Origin: Hyphomonadaceae bacterium
Lineage (GTDB): Bacteria > Pseudomonadota > Alphaproteobacteria > Caulobacterales > Maricaulaceae
DNA length: 64,000 bases
Direction of reading: 5' to 3'
Assembly: GCA_013001295.1 (NCBI GenBank)
Contig: JABDMW010000028.1
Location: 1 to 64,000, forward strand
Both the position numbers and the translations under genes were made by a program. Positions 35,783 to 45,347 of this stretch are shown in pieces. The notes under the pieces are model-generated. The model was not told the origin of the DNA, ran no database searches, and saw only the letters and a program-made list of their open reading frames with translations. The first letter of the stretch is position 1. Each line of letters begins with the position of its first letter.

Positions 35783-37870
35783 CTATTTTATTCGGGCCCT
35801 GAATTGTATCTGAAAACTCGGATCGGGATCGCCGTCAGCCATCTCGCCCGATGGGTTGAGGCAGATAAAAGTGACATCCGGATTGTACCCTGCGTTCAAA
35901 GTATCGTTGGTACATGAGGCAAAATTAGAAGGTTTTGTCGCCGCTTTGGATATCTTCACGTCAGTTCCATAATCCAAACTCAAACCACTTCCGTTGTCAA
36001 CACCGATAACAGGATCAGTCAGTGGTCCGCCGTCATCGATATCACCGTTATAAAATTCGATCTCAGACGGCATTTCATCGATAATCTCCACAGAATCTGT
36101 ATCCGCTGGCCCAGTTCCGGAATTTGTAAATTCAATAGTATAAATGACGTCGTTGCCGGGAATGGCGTATAGCCCTTCGCTCAATGGATCATACACTGCT
36201 GTGGTTTTTTGCGCAGTTAAAACGGCATTTGTCGGGGGGCAGAAGAATAAATCATGAATCCCGATACCTTGTTGTCCGGGATCTGCCGGAGCGCCGGACC
36301 CATTGCCATAGGTAATATTAATCGTATCGACATAATTGGCGAACTCAATTGTCAAATTGCCGTTTCCAAGATTACTGTTGGACGCGGTTGTACCTGTGGC
36401 GACATCGCCTGACATTGTATAAGAGGTTCCCGTAAGATAAGTTGCAGAAACGGGCGTCCCATTTAAACTCCCTGCAATTGTTATTTGATCTTGAAACTGG
36501 GACGTACCGAAATCAATATCGAACAATGTCATTTGAAATTTTGAGACGCCGGTTCCGAAAGTTCCGAGGGACAAATCAATATCGACTGTGCTGGATTGGC
36601 TCGGCTGATTAGCAAGTACGCCAACATTGGACTCCACCGGAGAGTACCCCCCGGTAAATGTCGTTTGTTCAGCTGGTGACTGTCCGCCAAACGTCGCGTT
36701 ATTAAGAAGCACGCCAGCGGCTGCCGTAACTGTCAATGTTATGTCTTCGCCATCCACATTATAGGTATTGTTTGTTGATCCCTCCGCCCAAACTTCGGTA
36801 TCCCAATCGACGACTGATGCAGCACCGGGGCAGACCAGCGATGGGACAGGTGGTGTGACAGGCACCAAGGTCAAACTGTCATAATCGTCCTCGGTCGTTA
36901 CGCTGTTACCGGGTGTCGAATCGGGATCAGATTGATTGGACGTTAAAATTTCCGCGCTGGTTACATAACTCCCCGATAATTCAGTAAAAGCTGTAATTTG
37001 TAAGGATACAGTATCTCCTGCCGCAATTGAACCCAGTACAGTCCATACGCCCGTCGTCGAATTATAACCGCCACCAGCATTGTCTGATACATAAGAAAGT
37101 CCGGCTGGAAGCGTTATATCGGCAGTTATGCCGTCGGCAGTTAATGATAAAGCCGAATTATTTATTGTGTATGTCAGCACAACATTTGTACCTGTATTGG
37201 GCGTCGTATCGCTGGCCGTTATAGCCATAGACAAATCGGCGTCAGTTGGTGGCGGTAAGTGGGTAAAATATAGATCAGAGCGTAAAAAGGCGCCAGCGTC
37301 TGCACCGAAATAATCATCGCAGATTGTTAATGTCCAGGTTCCAACTGAGTTCAGTCCGGTAAATACGGACAAAGCATTGCTGGGGCTGACTTGGTTTTCA
37401 TAAGGAGGAGCGGTTAGTCCATCGCCGCTATTATGCGGAAAAGTATTTAATGCCGTTGTATTATCGTCATCTAACTCAATATTATAATTGACGTACCCCC
37501 CGCCCGCACCGGTATTGGAAGCAATTATTCTAACTGTTGTCGATGCGGGGTCAGGTGCAGTCAAATCCACGCGTATATCACCCCGATAGGAATGCGATGC
37601 CAAAAAACCAACGTCTAAATCGCCGATCGTAAAATCGTCAGTTCCAGGAACAACAAACGTCCGGGTGAGAGATGCGGTCCCGCAGGTCGTGCCATCACCG
37701 ATCGCATTTCCACTCGTATTTGTATTGGAATAAGTGCTTGTTTGCGCTTGCGCCGAAATAGACAATAAAGCCCAACTGAAACAAAAGCATATAGCTCTGG
37801 TCAAAGACAAAACGATCGGTTTATCCCGTTTAATATCATTACCAACGTTACGCATTTCAGAAAGAGTCAT
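35783..37870 (-). CDS. Secreted protein with P/Homo B domain and DUF11-like repeat
   Basis: From ATG 37870 the protein has about 695 residues; ATG 37855 is an equally possible start. A signal peptide (LTRAICFCFSWALLSISAQAQ) is followed by a proprotein-convertase P-domain (strands TIGDLDVGFLASHSYRGDI to VGTWTLTICDDYFGADAG), a DUF11-like module (NVVLTYTINNSA, ITLPAGLSYVSD) and a C-terminal second such module with conserved IEFTNSG and cysteines. There is no protease domain, cell-wall anchor or transmembrane end. It overlaps the preceding secreted-protein gene by 14 bases. Function is unknown; a surface or extracellular adhesive role is plausible. Confidence 0.75.
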   Translation of the reverse strand: MTLSEMRNVGNDIKRDKPIVLSLTRAICFCFSWALLSISAQAQTSTYSNTNTSGNAIGDGTTCGTASLTRTFVVPGTDDFTIGDLDVGFLASHSYRGDIRVDLTAPDPASTTVRIIASNTGAGGGYVNYNIELDDDNTTALNTFPHNSGDGLTAPPYENQVSPSNALSVFTGLNSVGTWTLTICDDYFGADAGAFLRSDLYFTHLPPPTDADLSMAITASDTTPNTGTNVVLTYTINNSALSLTADGITADITLPAGLSYVSDNAGGGYNSTTGVWTVLGSIAAGDTVSLQITAFTELSGSYVTSAEILTSNQSDPDSTPGNSVTTEDDYDSLTLVPVTPPVPSLVCPGAASVVDWDTEVWAEGSTNNTYNVDGEDITLTVTAAAGVLLNNATFGGQSPAEQTTFTGGYSPVESNVGVLANQPSQSSTVDIDLSLGTFGTGVSKFQMTLFDIDFGTSQFQDQITIAGSLNGTPVSATYLTGTSYTMSGDVATGTTASNSNLGNGNLTIEFANYVDTINITYGNGSGAPADPGQQGIGIHDLFFCPPTNAVLTAQKTTAVYDPLSEGLYAIPGNDVIYTIEFTNSGTGPADTDSVEIIDEMPSEIEFYNGDIDDGGPLTDPVIGVDNGSGLSLDYGTDVKISKAATKPSNFASCTNDTLNAGYNPDVTFICLNPSGEMADGDPDPSFQIQFRARIK

Positions 37871-38384
37871 CTTTTTTAAATACATTATGGGTCGGTCTAG
37901 AATTGTGGTTTTTACCTTTATTCTCTTTTGTATTCGGCTTTTTTTCCGCCTTCTTACCGCTTGCAAAAACAGTCCCCGGCTCCACGCGGTCCATCATGAT
38001 CCGGGAGTCACCTGCTGGATCTATCGTTAAAACAATTGTGACGGTTTTTTTCTGTTTTTTTTGTTTTTCGGGATTGTCAATCTGCCAAACGAAATTATTT
38101 CCTCGAACAGAGTTTGATGGGCCGAATTTATCAATAATAGCGTCAAACAATTTGCTCGCACTCGACGAATTCGATCCAAAACTGTGGGAAAAACTAAGCT
38201 CAGGTGGTCCGCCATCGGCACACTTGACAGCGGAATGATCAGCTTCTAACGACGAAACTATTGAACAAGTGACATCAAATGGGTTGGCTGGATCAGGGAT
38301 TGTCTGCGCACTGGCCATGCCTACGGCAGAAATCGAAAAGCCAATAACTAAACATCTTTTTATATTTTCAGGTGCCGAGTTCAT
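37857..38384 (-). CDS. Secreted protein of unknown function
   Basis: ATG 38384, with GGGAAA upstream, gives 175 residues. A signal peptide (IKRCLVIGFSISAVGMASAQ) is followed by a domain with two cysteines (VTCSIV and VKCADGG), a serine-rich loop and a lysine-rich C terminus (EKKPNTKENKGKN). I do not recognise the family. It is the first gene of a two-gene unit with the P-domain protein and probably works with it outside the cytoplasm. Confidence 0.65.
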   Translation of the reverse strand: MNSAPENIKRCLVIGFSISAVGMASAQTIPDPANPFDVTCSIVSSLEADHSAVKCADGGPPELSFSHSFGSNSSSASKLFDAIIDKFGPSNSVRGNNFVWQIDNPEKQKKQKKTVTIVLTIDPAGDSRIMMDRVEPGTVFASGKKAEKKPNTKENKGKNHNSRPTHNVFKKDDSF

Positions 38385-38537
38385 TCTAATTTCCCACACA
38401 TTTTATCCCAAATTTCTATCGTACCGTCGTTAAGAAAATGAAAATATAACTGTGGTTGAAACTGTACATTATTCATTTTTCATTCATATTTTAGACAAGA
38501 CGCCCATTCTGTGTTAGTGTCCACATCGGAGGTTCGT

Positions 38538-38969
38538 ATGAATGCAAAAGAAATACTGCACAAAAAAGGTACTCAAATTTACGCTGTAAATGAGGAGGCC
38601 AAGCTCCGCGAAGCCATCAAAATGCTAAATTCGCGCAATATTGGTGTGGTTCTTGTCACTGATAATGAAGGGCAATTGTCCGGTATTTTGTCTGAAAGAG
38701 ACATAATTCGCCGCTCGCTGGCCCAGGAAACCGGCTTTCGCGACGAAAACGTCACCAAAACCATGACCAAAGGCGTGGTTACTGTCGAAAAGACAGCCAC
38801 GGTTGACCAAATTATGGACATTATGACCAATTCGCGAATTCGGCATATTCCCGTTATGGAAGACGGCCAAATATTGGGCTTGGTCTCAATCGGTGATGTG
38901 GTCAAACATAAGATTGCCGAGGCCGAACATGAAGCCGCTGAATTGCGCGAATATATCGCCACAGCATAA
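38538..38969 (+). CDS. CBS-domain pair protein
   Basis: GGAGG at 38528-38532 fixes the start at 38538. The 143-residue cytosolic protein consists of two CBS repeats (NSRNIGVVLVTDNEGQLSG...ERDIIR and ITNSRIRHIPV-like with LGLVSIGDVV). Such Bateman modules bind adenine nucleotides and usually sense energy state. No catalytic domain is attached, and no partner gene is adjacent, so its target is unknown. Confidence 0.92.
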   Translation: MNAKEILHKKGTQIYAVNEEAKLREAIKMLNSRNIGVVLVTDNEGQLSGILSERDIIRRSLAQETGFRDENVTKTMTKGVVTVEKTATVDQIMDIMTNSRIRHIPVMEDGQILGLVSIGDVVKHKIAEAEHEAAELREYIATA

Positions 38970-39039
38970 GGCCAATTAATTCTCATATATTGAATAATCT
39001 GCGTTGAAATGAAGACGTGGACGTAGCAATATCTAGGTT

Positions 39040-40038
39040 ATGAAAAACCTGACCGATCCCTTTGGCCGCCGCGTCACCTATCTACGCCTGTCGCTAACCG
39101 ACAGATGCGATCTACGCTGTTTTTATTGCATGGCCGAAAAGATGCAGTTCCTGCCCCGCAAAGATTTGCTGACCTTGGAAGAACTGGGGCAGGTCGCTGA
39201 CGCCTTTATCGCAAGGGGCGTCCGGAAAATCAGGTTGACCGGCGGAGAACCGCTGGTGCGAAAAGATTTCATGAATGTTATCAATCATTTATCAGCACAT
39301 TTAGATGCGGGACGGTTGGACGAAATCGCGCTAACAACAAACGCAACGCAATTGGCGCGATTTGCCGGCCCGCTTAAAGATGCGGGCGTTGCACGCGTTA
39401 ATGTGTCTCTAGATAGTCTCGATCCTCACGCTTTTAATCGCATCACGCGCGGCGGTAACATCACCCAAGTCCTGGACGGAATTGATGCGGCACTGGACGT
39501 TGGCCTGAAATTGAAAATCAATACCGTTGCGCTTAAAAACGACAATGCCGATGATATTCCGGAAATGATTGAATGGGCGCATGGCAAGGGGATGGATCTA
39601 AGCCTTATCGAAGTCATGCCCTTGGGCGAAACCGGCGAAGACCGTTTTGATCAATATATTCCCCTCACCGAGATCCGTGATAAACTGGAACAGAAGTGGG
39701 CTTTGACCGATACCCCGGAAACAACCGGCGGTCCTTCCCGTTATGTCGACATTAAGGAAACCGGTAGGCGTCTAGGCTTTATCAGCCCGCTTTCGCATAA
39801 CTTTTGTGCCAGTTGCAACCGCGTGCGCGTCACGTGTACGGGGCAACTATTCATGTGCCTAGGGCAGGACGACAACGCCGATCTCCGCGCGGCATTGCGG
39901 GGCCCGGACGGGGTTGCCGCACTCGATCCAATCCTCGATGAAGCCATCGGGCGTAAACCCGAGAAGCACGAATTTGAAATAGACCGAAGACGAAGCGCGC
40001 CGGCGGTTGCCCGTCATATGTCCGTTACCGGCGGTTGA
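39040..40038 (+). CDS. moaA: GTP 3',8-cyclase MoaA
   Basis: This radical-SAM enzyme makes the first intermediate of molybdenum cofactor from GTP. The N-terminal cluster motif CDLRCFYC, the [10 protein letters not shown] motif, the C-terminal second-cluster cysteines in [19 protein letters not shown] and the double-glycine C terminus (TGG) are all present. Length (332) is normal. It converges on mobA with a 14-base overlap and opens the molybdopterin cluster. Confidence 0.97.
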   Translation: MKNLTDPFGRRVTYLRLSLTDRCDLRCFYCMAEKMQFLPRKDLLTLEELGQVADAFIARGVRKIRLTGGEPLVRKDFMNVINHLSAHLDAGRLDEIALTTNATQLARFAGPLKDAGVARVNVSLDSLDPHAFNRITRGGNITQVLDGIDAALDVGLKLKINTVALKNDNADDIPEMIEWAHGKGMDLSLIEVMPLGETGEDRFDQYIPLTEIRDKLEQKWALTDTPETTGGPSRYVDIKETGRRLGFISPLSHNFCASCNRVRVTCTGQLFMCLGQDDNADLRAALRGPDGVAALDPILDEAIGRKPEKHEFEIDRRRSAPAVARHMSVTGG

Positions 40039-40633
40039 CGCTTTGCAGTATTTCTGCGGCAGTTCGCAAATCATCCGGCGTATTGACATTAAAAAACGGA
40101 TCAAAATCATTTACGCCACTAAACTCAATAAATTCAACAGCTTGCGATTGAACAAAGCCTTGAACGGACCGATCTCCGCTGGCGAGATAATTGGCCAATT
40201 CGATCTTCAATTGTACCGGCCACAAAGCACATACAAAGTGGGAGTTCCCCTCAAACGCCGGAACCCGGATTTTATCATTGGAGTCCTTATTGAGTATTTG
40301 CGCCCAGTCCAACGGAATAAACGGCGTGTCATTGCTACAGGTCAAAACCTGTGCGGCCCCGGCCTTATCGGCCCAATTCATGGCCGTCAGGACGCCAGCC
40401 AGCGGCCCTTTCCCCGCATCGGGACCGTCGGGGCACAATGGCAATTCAAACAACTCAAACCCATCGTGTTCCGGCGCGTTCAAACAAATTTCACGGCATT
40501 GTGGCTCAACCCTGTCAATCACATGTTGAAGAACGGTTTTTTCTCCCAAAGGCGCGAACGCTTTATGCTCCCCTTCAAACCGGCGAGAGGCCCCACCACA
40601 CAAGATCAAACACGGAAGCTTGGTATCAGACAT
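40025..40633 (-). CDS. mobA: Molybdenum cofactor guanylyltransferase MobA
   Basis: From ATG 40633 the protein has 202 residues. It starts with the nucleotidyltransferase loop [19 protein letters not shown] and has [13 protein letters not shown], where the aspartate binds metal. MobA attaches GMP to molybdopterin to make the bis-MGD form used by DMSO-reductase-family enzymes. It is divergent from the permease gene by 29 bases and overlaps the end of moaA. The longer frame upstream is not used. Confidence 0.92.
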   Translation of the reverse strand: MSDTKLPCLILCGGASRRFEGEHKAFAPLGEKTVLQHVIDRVEPQCREICLNAPEHDGFELFELPLCPDGPDAGKGPLAGVLTAMNWADKAGAAQVLTCSNDTPFIPLDWAQILNKDSNDKIRVPAFEGNSHFVCALWPVQLKIELANYLASGDRSVQGFVQSQAVEFIEFSGVNDFDPFFNVNTPDDLRTAAEILQSVNRR

Positions 40634-40662
40634 GTATCCGGCATAGCTTGGACGCGGTCGAA

Positions 40663-41424
40663 ATGAAAGTCGCATTGATTGTTTTGTTTGCCCTGACCGC
40701 CGCGCTTTACGCCAGCGTCGGGTTCGGCGGCGGATCAACCTACAACGCCTTATTGGTTCTCAGCGGAGCAGATTACCGAATTTATCCAATTATCGCGCTG
40801 GCCTGCAACATAGCGGTTGTCAGCGGTAATACCTACCGATTTAGCAAGGCCGGGTTTCTGAACTGGCAGAAAATCCTGCCATTTATAGCTCTGGCCGTGC
40901 CAATGGCTTGGATCGGGGGGCGGCTAAACATACCTGAAATCGTATTTATCGGTCTACTGGGGGCCTCGCTGTTATTTGCCGGTATCTCGCTTTTATTGAA
41001 AAAAGGTCAGGATAGCGACAAAACGCCAAGACACATTGGCTGGCTGGCCTACCCGATTGGCGGCGCCATTGGGCTAATTTCCGGTATTGTCGGTATAGGA
41101 GGCGGCATTTTCCTGGCCCCTATTCTTCATCGGATGAATTGGGGTGGGGCCAAGGCCATCGCTGCCGCCAGCAGCCTGTTTATTCTTGTGAATTCGATCT
41201 CAGGCCTGTTGGGTCAGTTCGTGAAACTGCAATCGCAAGACTTGTTGCAATTGGCACAGCCTTACTGGCTGCTTATTCCTGCGGTCTTGATCGGCGGGTG
41301 GGTTGGCAACACCATAGGTATCAAAAAACTGGATCCGCAAATCGTCAGGCGGCTGACGGCACTATTAATCCTATATGTCGCACTACGTTTGCTCTGGAAA
41401 TTTTTCAATATGAGCCTATCATAA
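40663..41424 (+). CDS. TauE/SafE-family (TSUP) permease in the molybdopterin cluster
   Basis: The start at 40663 opens a hydrophobic protein of 253 residues with about seven or eight helices, including the two family repeats marked by SVGFGGGSTYNALLVL and GIVGIGGGIFLAPIL. Members carry sulfite, sulfonates or other small anions outward or inward. It is four bases ahead of moaD, so it is cotranscribed with cofactor genes; sulfur-anion or molybdate-related transport is conceivable but unproven. Confidence 0.88.
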   Translation: MKVALIVLFALTAALYASVGFGGGSTYNALLVLSGADYRIYPIIALACNIAVVSGNTYRFSKAGFLNWQKILPFIALAVPMAWIGGRLNIPEIVFIGLLGASLLFAGISLLLKKGQDSDKTPRHIGWLAYPIGGAIGLISGIVGIGGGIFLAPILHRMNWGGAKAIAAASSLFILVNSISGLLGQFVKLQSQDLLQLAQPYWLLIPAVLIGGWVGNTIGIKKLDPQIVRRLTALLILYVALRLLWKFFNMSLS

Positions 41425-41428
41425 TCCT

Positions 41429-41677
41429 ATGTTGAAGGTGCTTTATTTCGGTCGATTATCGGACCTCGCGGGTCGCCGCGAAGAACAATTTAATTTGCCT
41501 GAAAGAATCACGACACTTAGCCAACTCAAGATGTGGTTGAGAAAGAACAGACACCTTGGCGAAGCGCTTGACGAACGATATATAAAAACCATGGTAAATC
41601 AAAAGCTTGTCCATGAGGACCTCACCCTAAATGGTGATGAGGAAATCGGGTTTTTGCCACCTGTCGGGGGAGGCTGA
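41429..41677 (+). CDS. moaD: Molybdopterin synthase sulfur-carrier subunit MoaD
   Basis: The 82-residue ubiquitin-like protein ends in VGGG, the glycine tail that is thiocarboxylated and donates sulfur to the cofactor. It starts with a YFGRLSDLAG segment as in other MoaD. Its stop and the moaE start share TGATG, so the two subunits of the synthase are made together. Confidence 0.94.
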   Translation: MLKVLYFGRLSDLAGRREEQFNLPERITTLSQLKMWLRKNRHLGEALDERYIKTMVNQKLVHEDLTLNGDEEIGFLPPVGGG

Positions 41678-42117
41678 TGCTGGAAATTCTCGACAGCTCA
41701 TTCGATCCGGGAGAGCGATTAAATAGCTTCTCCAAAACAAGCGGCAATGCGGGTGGCATCGCCAGCTTTATCGGTCGTGTCCGGGGTGAGCGAGGCGATG
41801 TTTCCGGGCTGTATCTGGAAAGCTATCCGGGCGTCACGGAAAAAGGCATCCAAAGCGCGACCGATGCCGCCGTTAAACGGTGGGCACTGGTTGACGTCCT
41901 TGTCATCCACCGGATTGGGACCATGAGTCCCGGTGAACCTATCGTGATGGTTATAACAGCCGCTGAACACAGGCGCGCAGCCTTCGAAGCCTGCGATTTT
42001 CTCATGGATTATCTTAAAACCGACGCGATGTTCTGGAAGAAACAAACTGGCGCCGACGGGGAGAAATGGATAGAACCGCGGACAGAAGATTATAAAGATC
42101 GGGAGCGCTGGACCTAA
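41677..42117 (+). CDS. moaE: Molybdopterin synthase catalytic subunit MoaE
   Basis: The 146-residue protein has the MoaE motifs IGRVRGERGDV, the IHRIGTMSPGE loop and the KTDAMFWKKQ region holding the active-site lysines. With MoaD it converts cyclic pyranopterin monophosphate to molybdopterin. It starts within the stop of moaD and is followed by moaB after one base. Confidence 0.96.
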   Translation: MLEILDSSFDPGERLNSFSKTSGNAGGIASFIGRVRGERGDVSGLYLESYPGVTEKGIQSATDAAVKRWALVDVLVIHRIGTMSPGEPIVMVITAAEHRRAAFEACDFLMDYLKTDAMFWKKQTGADGEKWIEPRTEDYKDRERWT

Positions 42118-42118
42118 A

Positions 42119-42652
42119 ATGGCAGGTATAGACGAAACAAAAACTTTTAAGCCGGTCCGCATCGCCGTCCTGGTGGTCAGCGATACCCGTACACTGGAAA
42201 ACGATACCTCCGGTTATTTATTGGTCGAGCGCATCAAAGCCTCTGGACATGAGCTCGCGGACCGAAAACTCCTTCGCGACGATATTCCCGTCATCCGGGA
42301 ACAGGTCAAAACCTGGATAGATACACCTGATATCGATGTCGTGGTCTCCAGTGGTGGTACAGGATTAACCGGACGCGACGTCACGCCGGAAGCCATCACG
42401 CCTTTGTTTGAAAAAACAATCGATGGGTTTGCCCATATGTTCCACATGGTCAGCTATGAAAGCATCGGCCTGTCGACCATTCAGTCACGCGCCCTGGCCG
42501 GGCTGGCCAACGGCACCGTTATTTTCGCCCTGCCCGGTTCAAACGGAGCCGTCAAAGATGGATGGGATAAAGTCATTTCCCACCAACTCGACAGCCGATA
42601 CCGCCCGTGCAATCTCGTAGAGATTATGCCTCGCATGAAGGAGCATTTATGA
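42119..42652 (+). CDS. moaB: Molybdopterin adenylyltransferase/MoaB
   Basis: The 177-residue protein has the MPT-binding motif [16 protein letters not shown] and the [14 protein letters not shown] motif of the MoaB/Mog family. It adenylates molybdopterin ahead of molybdenum insertion by MoeA. Because no mog gene is in the cluster, it probably fills that role. Its stop overlaps the moaC ATG (ATGA). Confidence 0.93.
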   Translation: MAGIDETKTFKPVRIAVLVVSDTRTLENDTSGYLLVERIKASGHELADRKLLRDDIPVIREQVKTWIDTPDIDVVVSSGGTGLTGRDVTPEAITPLFEKTIDGFAHMFHMVSYESIGLSTIQSRALAGLANGTVIFALPGSNGAVKDGWDKVISHQLDSRYRPCNLVEIMPRMKEHL

Positions 42653-43149
42653 GCGACAAACTCACTCATTTCGATGCGGATGGCCGGGTCAATATGGTCG
42701 ATGTCTCGGGCAAGAAGACGACGAACCGGTTAGCGGTCGCCGTTGGACAAGTCCGGATGAAATCAAGCACACTGGAGCTGGTTCAAGGCGGAAAACCCAA
42801 AAAAGGCGACGTAGTCACAATCTCAGAAATCGCCGGTGTAATGGCGACTAAACGAACGGCTGACCTCATTCCCCTGTGCCACCCTCTTCCCATTACCGGC
42901 GCCAAAGTGTCGATAACTATTGATGAAAAGCTTCCAGGGCTTTCCGTAACGGCCCGCGTGAAAACAACTGGGCAGACGGGTGTGGAAATGGAGGCCCTGA
43001 CCGCTGTCAGCGTCGCATGTCTGACCATTTATGATATGTTGAAAGCGGTCGATAAGGGTATGGTCATTGAAAACATTGAGTTATTGGAAAAAAGCGGCGG
43101 AAAATCAGGGACTTACTATAAAGACCCCCATCGCCCACAGGATTCTTGA
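42649..43149 (+). CDS. moaC: Cyclic pyranopterin monophosphate synthase MoaC
   Basis: From ATG 42649 the protein has 166 residues and shows the MoaC motifs [26 protein letters not shown] and [20 protein letters not shown] with the catalytic lysines. It completes formation of cyclic pyranopterin monophosphate after MoaA. Overlaps with moaB and moeA show translational coupling along the operon. Confidence 0.96.
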   Translation: MSDKLTHFDADGRVNMVDVSGKKTTNRLAVAVGQVRMKSSTLELVQGGKPKKGDVVTISEIAGVMATKRTADLIPLCHPLPITGAKVSITIDEKLPGLSVTARVKTTGQTGVEMEALTAVSVACLTIYDMLKAVDKGMVIENIELLEKSGGKSGTYYKDPHRPQDS

Positions 43150-44360
43150 TGGTTCTCATACCCGTCGATCAAGCGGTAAAAAAAATAGTATCGACGGCTG
43201 AAAAAATGCCCGTTACGCCGATGCCATTGCGCAATGCGGTTGGCTACGTCTTGGCGAGCGACATTCATTCCCGCACGACCTTGCCGCCTCTGGATGCGTC
43301 CGCCATGGACGGATATGCGATTGCGCATTCTGATGATCTCAAAAAAGGATCAAAGTTTAAAGTGATCGGCGAATCCCCGGCGGGGAATCCATTTACCGGA
43401 ACGGTCGGGGCAAATGAATGCATCCGGATTTTTACCGGCGGCGTAGTCCCGCGCGGGGCCGATCATGTCATTATTCAAGAGAACGTTTCCCGGGATGGCG
43501 ACACCATCATACTGACTGTCGATATTAGCCCTTCAACTCACATCCGAAAGGCCGGTATTGATCTCAAAAAAGGCGCATTGATCGCGAGCGCCGGAACCCG
43601 AATAGACGCGTTTCTCAGTGCATTGATCGCGGCGGGGAATCACGACGAAGTCAACGTTTTTCGCAAGCCCAAGGTCGCCATACTGGCCAATGGCGACGAA
43701 CTCGTCGAACCGGGAATCGAGCCCGGCGTCGGCGGTATAATCAGTTCCAATCCATATGGGCTTGGACCGCTGATAGAAGACTGGGGCGGCGAGGTCATGT
43801 ATGCGGGCATTTCCAAGGACAGCCCGGCCGCGATCAAGGCCCATATCCGCGCTTGTTCTGAAGCAGACATTCTTCTCCCCATCGGCGGAGCGTCCGTTGG
43901 CGACCGCGATTTCATGCGGCAGGTATTTGACGAACTCGGCTATCAAGCCATCTTCACCAAAACTGCCGTCAAGCCGGGAAAACCGACCTGGTTCGGAACG
44001 CTCGAAATGCAATATGTGCTGGGTCTTCCCGGAAATCCGGCGTCTGCGCTGGTTTGCGCGCATATCTTCTTAAAAACTTTGATGTACGCAATGTCAGGTC
44101 GAATAGATAAAGCACATAACACGATTGCTGCGAAAGTCAGTGAAGACCTTCCGGCGGTGCGTGACCGGGCTGAATATATCCGCGCACGCGCAACCGTCGA
44201 CGCTGCAGGTCAAATTTGTGTGACGCCTTTTCCGCGTCAGGACAGCTCTTTGGTCACCCCATTTGTGACAACAAATTGCTTGTTGATCCGCAACGCCAAT
44301 TCGGCTGCTCTCTCTGGTGGAGACCTAGTTCAGATAATGCTTATTAAAGCACTCGTTTAA
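43149..44360 (+). CDS. moeA: Molybdopterin molybdenumtransferase MoeA
   Basis: The 403-residue enzyme inserts molybdate into adenylated molybdopterin. Motifs are LPPLDASAMDGYA near residue 50, NGDELVEPG, the MPT-binding GGASVGDRDF, KPGKPTWFG and LGLPGNPAS. ATG 43149 sits inside the moaC stop (TGATG). It is the last gene of the cluster; a small hairpin AATACC/GGTATT (44360-44377) follows before the opposing SDR gene. Confidence 0.97.
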   Translation: MVLIPVDQAVKKIVSTAEKMPVTPMPLRNAVGYVLASDIHSRTTLPPLDASAMDGYAIAHSDDLKKGSKFKVIGESPAGNPFTGTVGANECIRIFTGGVVPRGADHVIIQENVSRDGDTIILTVDISPSTHIRKAGIDLKKGALIASAGTRIDAFLSALIAAGNHDEVNVFRKPKVAILANGDELVEPGIEPGVGGIISSNPYGLGPLIEDWGGEVMYAGISKDSPAAIKAHIRACSEADILLPIGGASVGDRDFMRQVFDELGYQAIFTKTAVKPGKPTWFGTLEMQYVLGLPGNPASALVCAHIFLKTLMYAMSGRIDKAHNTIAAKVSEDLPAVRDRAEYIRARATVDAAGQICVTPFPRQDSSLVTPFVTTNCLLIRNANSAALSGGDLVQIMLIKALV

Positions 44361-44375
44361 ATACCAATATCGGTA

Positions 44376-45128
44376 TTAGCGAACGTGCGACGCGCCATTG
44401 ATATCAAAGGTTGCGCCTGTGGCAGATGGACAAAGATCAGATAGCAAAAACGCGGTCATCGCCCCGATTTCTTTAGGTTCAGCAAATTTTCCAAGAGGAA
44501 TTTCTGCAATCGCCGGACCGAGGACCTCCGGGTCTATTGGTGCCATTTCCGTATTAATCCATCCGGGGGCCAAAGCATATACCAAGACACCGTCTTTGGC
44601 AGCACCCCGGGCCATGGTTTTAGACAAAGCGAGCAACCCGCCCTTAGAAGCGGCATAGGCCGGATGATCTATGGAGTCACCCCGGTGCGATGCACGGCTG
44701 CACAGATTGACGATACGCCCGCCCCCTGCTTTTTTATAATCGATTAGGGCCGAGCGACTGAGATCAGCCGGCGCTTGCAAATTGACGGCGATAATTTTTT
44801 GCCAACTGGCATCCCAATCTTCATCAGACCCTTCAGGATCAGAAACAAGATCGATACCCGCATTGTTGATAAGCGCATTTATTCCACCGCCGGCCGCTTG
44901 CTTGGCCTTCGTCCAAAGTCTTTTTCCCGCACCGGGTTGGGATAAATCCTCTTGAACGGCTGCAATCGCATTGGCTCCGATATCGGCACAAACCGCTTCG
45001 GCGGCTTTCGCATTGCCGTTATAATGGACGATCACTTTCGCTCCATAGCCTGCACATGCACGCGCGATAGCGGCGCCAGCCCCGCGGGATGCACCTGTTA
45101 CCAAGACGGTTATATGATCAAGATTCAT
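44376..45128 (-). CDS. Short-chain dehydrogenase/reductase
   Basis: The 250-residue classical SDR has TGASRGAGAAI (cofactor loop), NNAG (about residue 91) and the catalytic set S...Y...K in LCSRASHRGD...YAASKGG. The family oxidises or reduces hydroxyl and keto groups using NAD(P)(H), and resembles FabG-type 3-oxoacyl reductases, but the substrate is not shown. It is a single gene, convergent on moeA and divergent from the acyltransferase. Confidence 0.88.
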   Translation of the reverse strand: MNLDHITVLVTGASRGAGAAIARACAGYGAKVIVHYNGNAKAAEAVCADIGANAIAAVQEDLSQPGAGKRLWTKAKQAAGGGINALINNAGIDLVSDPEGSDEDWDASWQKIIAVNLQAPADLSRSALIDYKKAGGGRIVNLCSRASHRGDSIDHPAYAASKGGLLALSKTMARGAAKDGVLVYALAPGWINTEMAPIDPEVLGPAIAEIPLGKFAEPKEIGAMTAFLLSDLCPSATGATFDINGASHVR

Positions 45129-45347
45129 CGACTTTACCTTTAGTTTTCTAAATACATTAGAAATTAGAATTTATCGTCGTCATTAGCGTAGATCGAGAGG
45201 TTTTCAAGCATTAGTCGCTCTAAATTCTTCAATTTGCGAAAAATAATCCTAAAAATCGATAATTACCGCAGGCAACGTCTCATCTATTTCCAGTCTGAGC
45301 GTGATTTGGATATTTACGCATCAACCAAACCCACATAAGCAGGTTGC

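Noticed and set aside
38970-39039. Molybdenum-cofactor riboswitch before moaA
   Set aside because: The gap is about 70 bases with no extended structured leader.
40007-40666. 219-codon frame antisense to mobA
   Set aside because: It is the shadow of a clear MobA gene on the other strand and shows no domain.
44360-44377. Terminator between moeA and the SDR gene
   Set aside because: A six-base AATACC/GGTATT hairpin exists but it has no T tract in either direction, so I did not list it.
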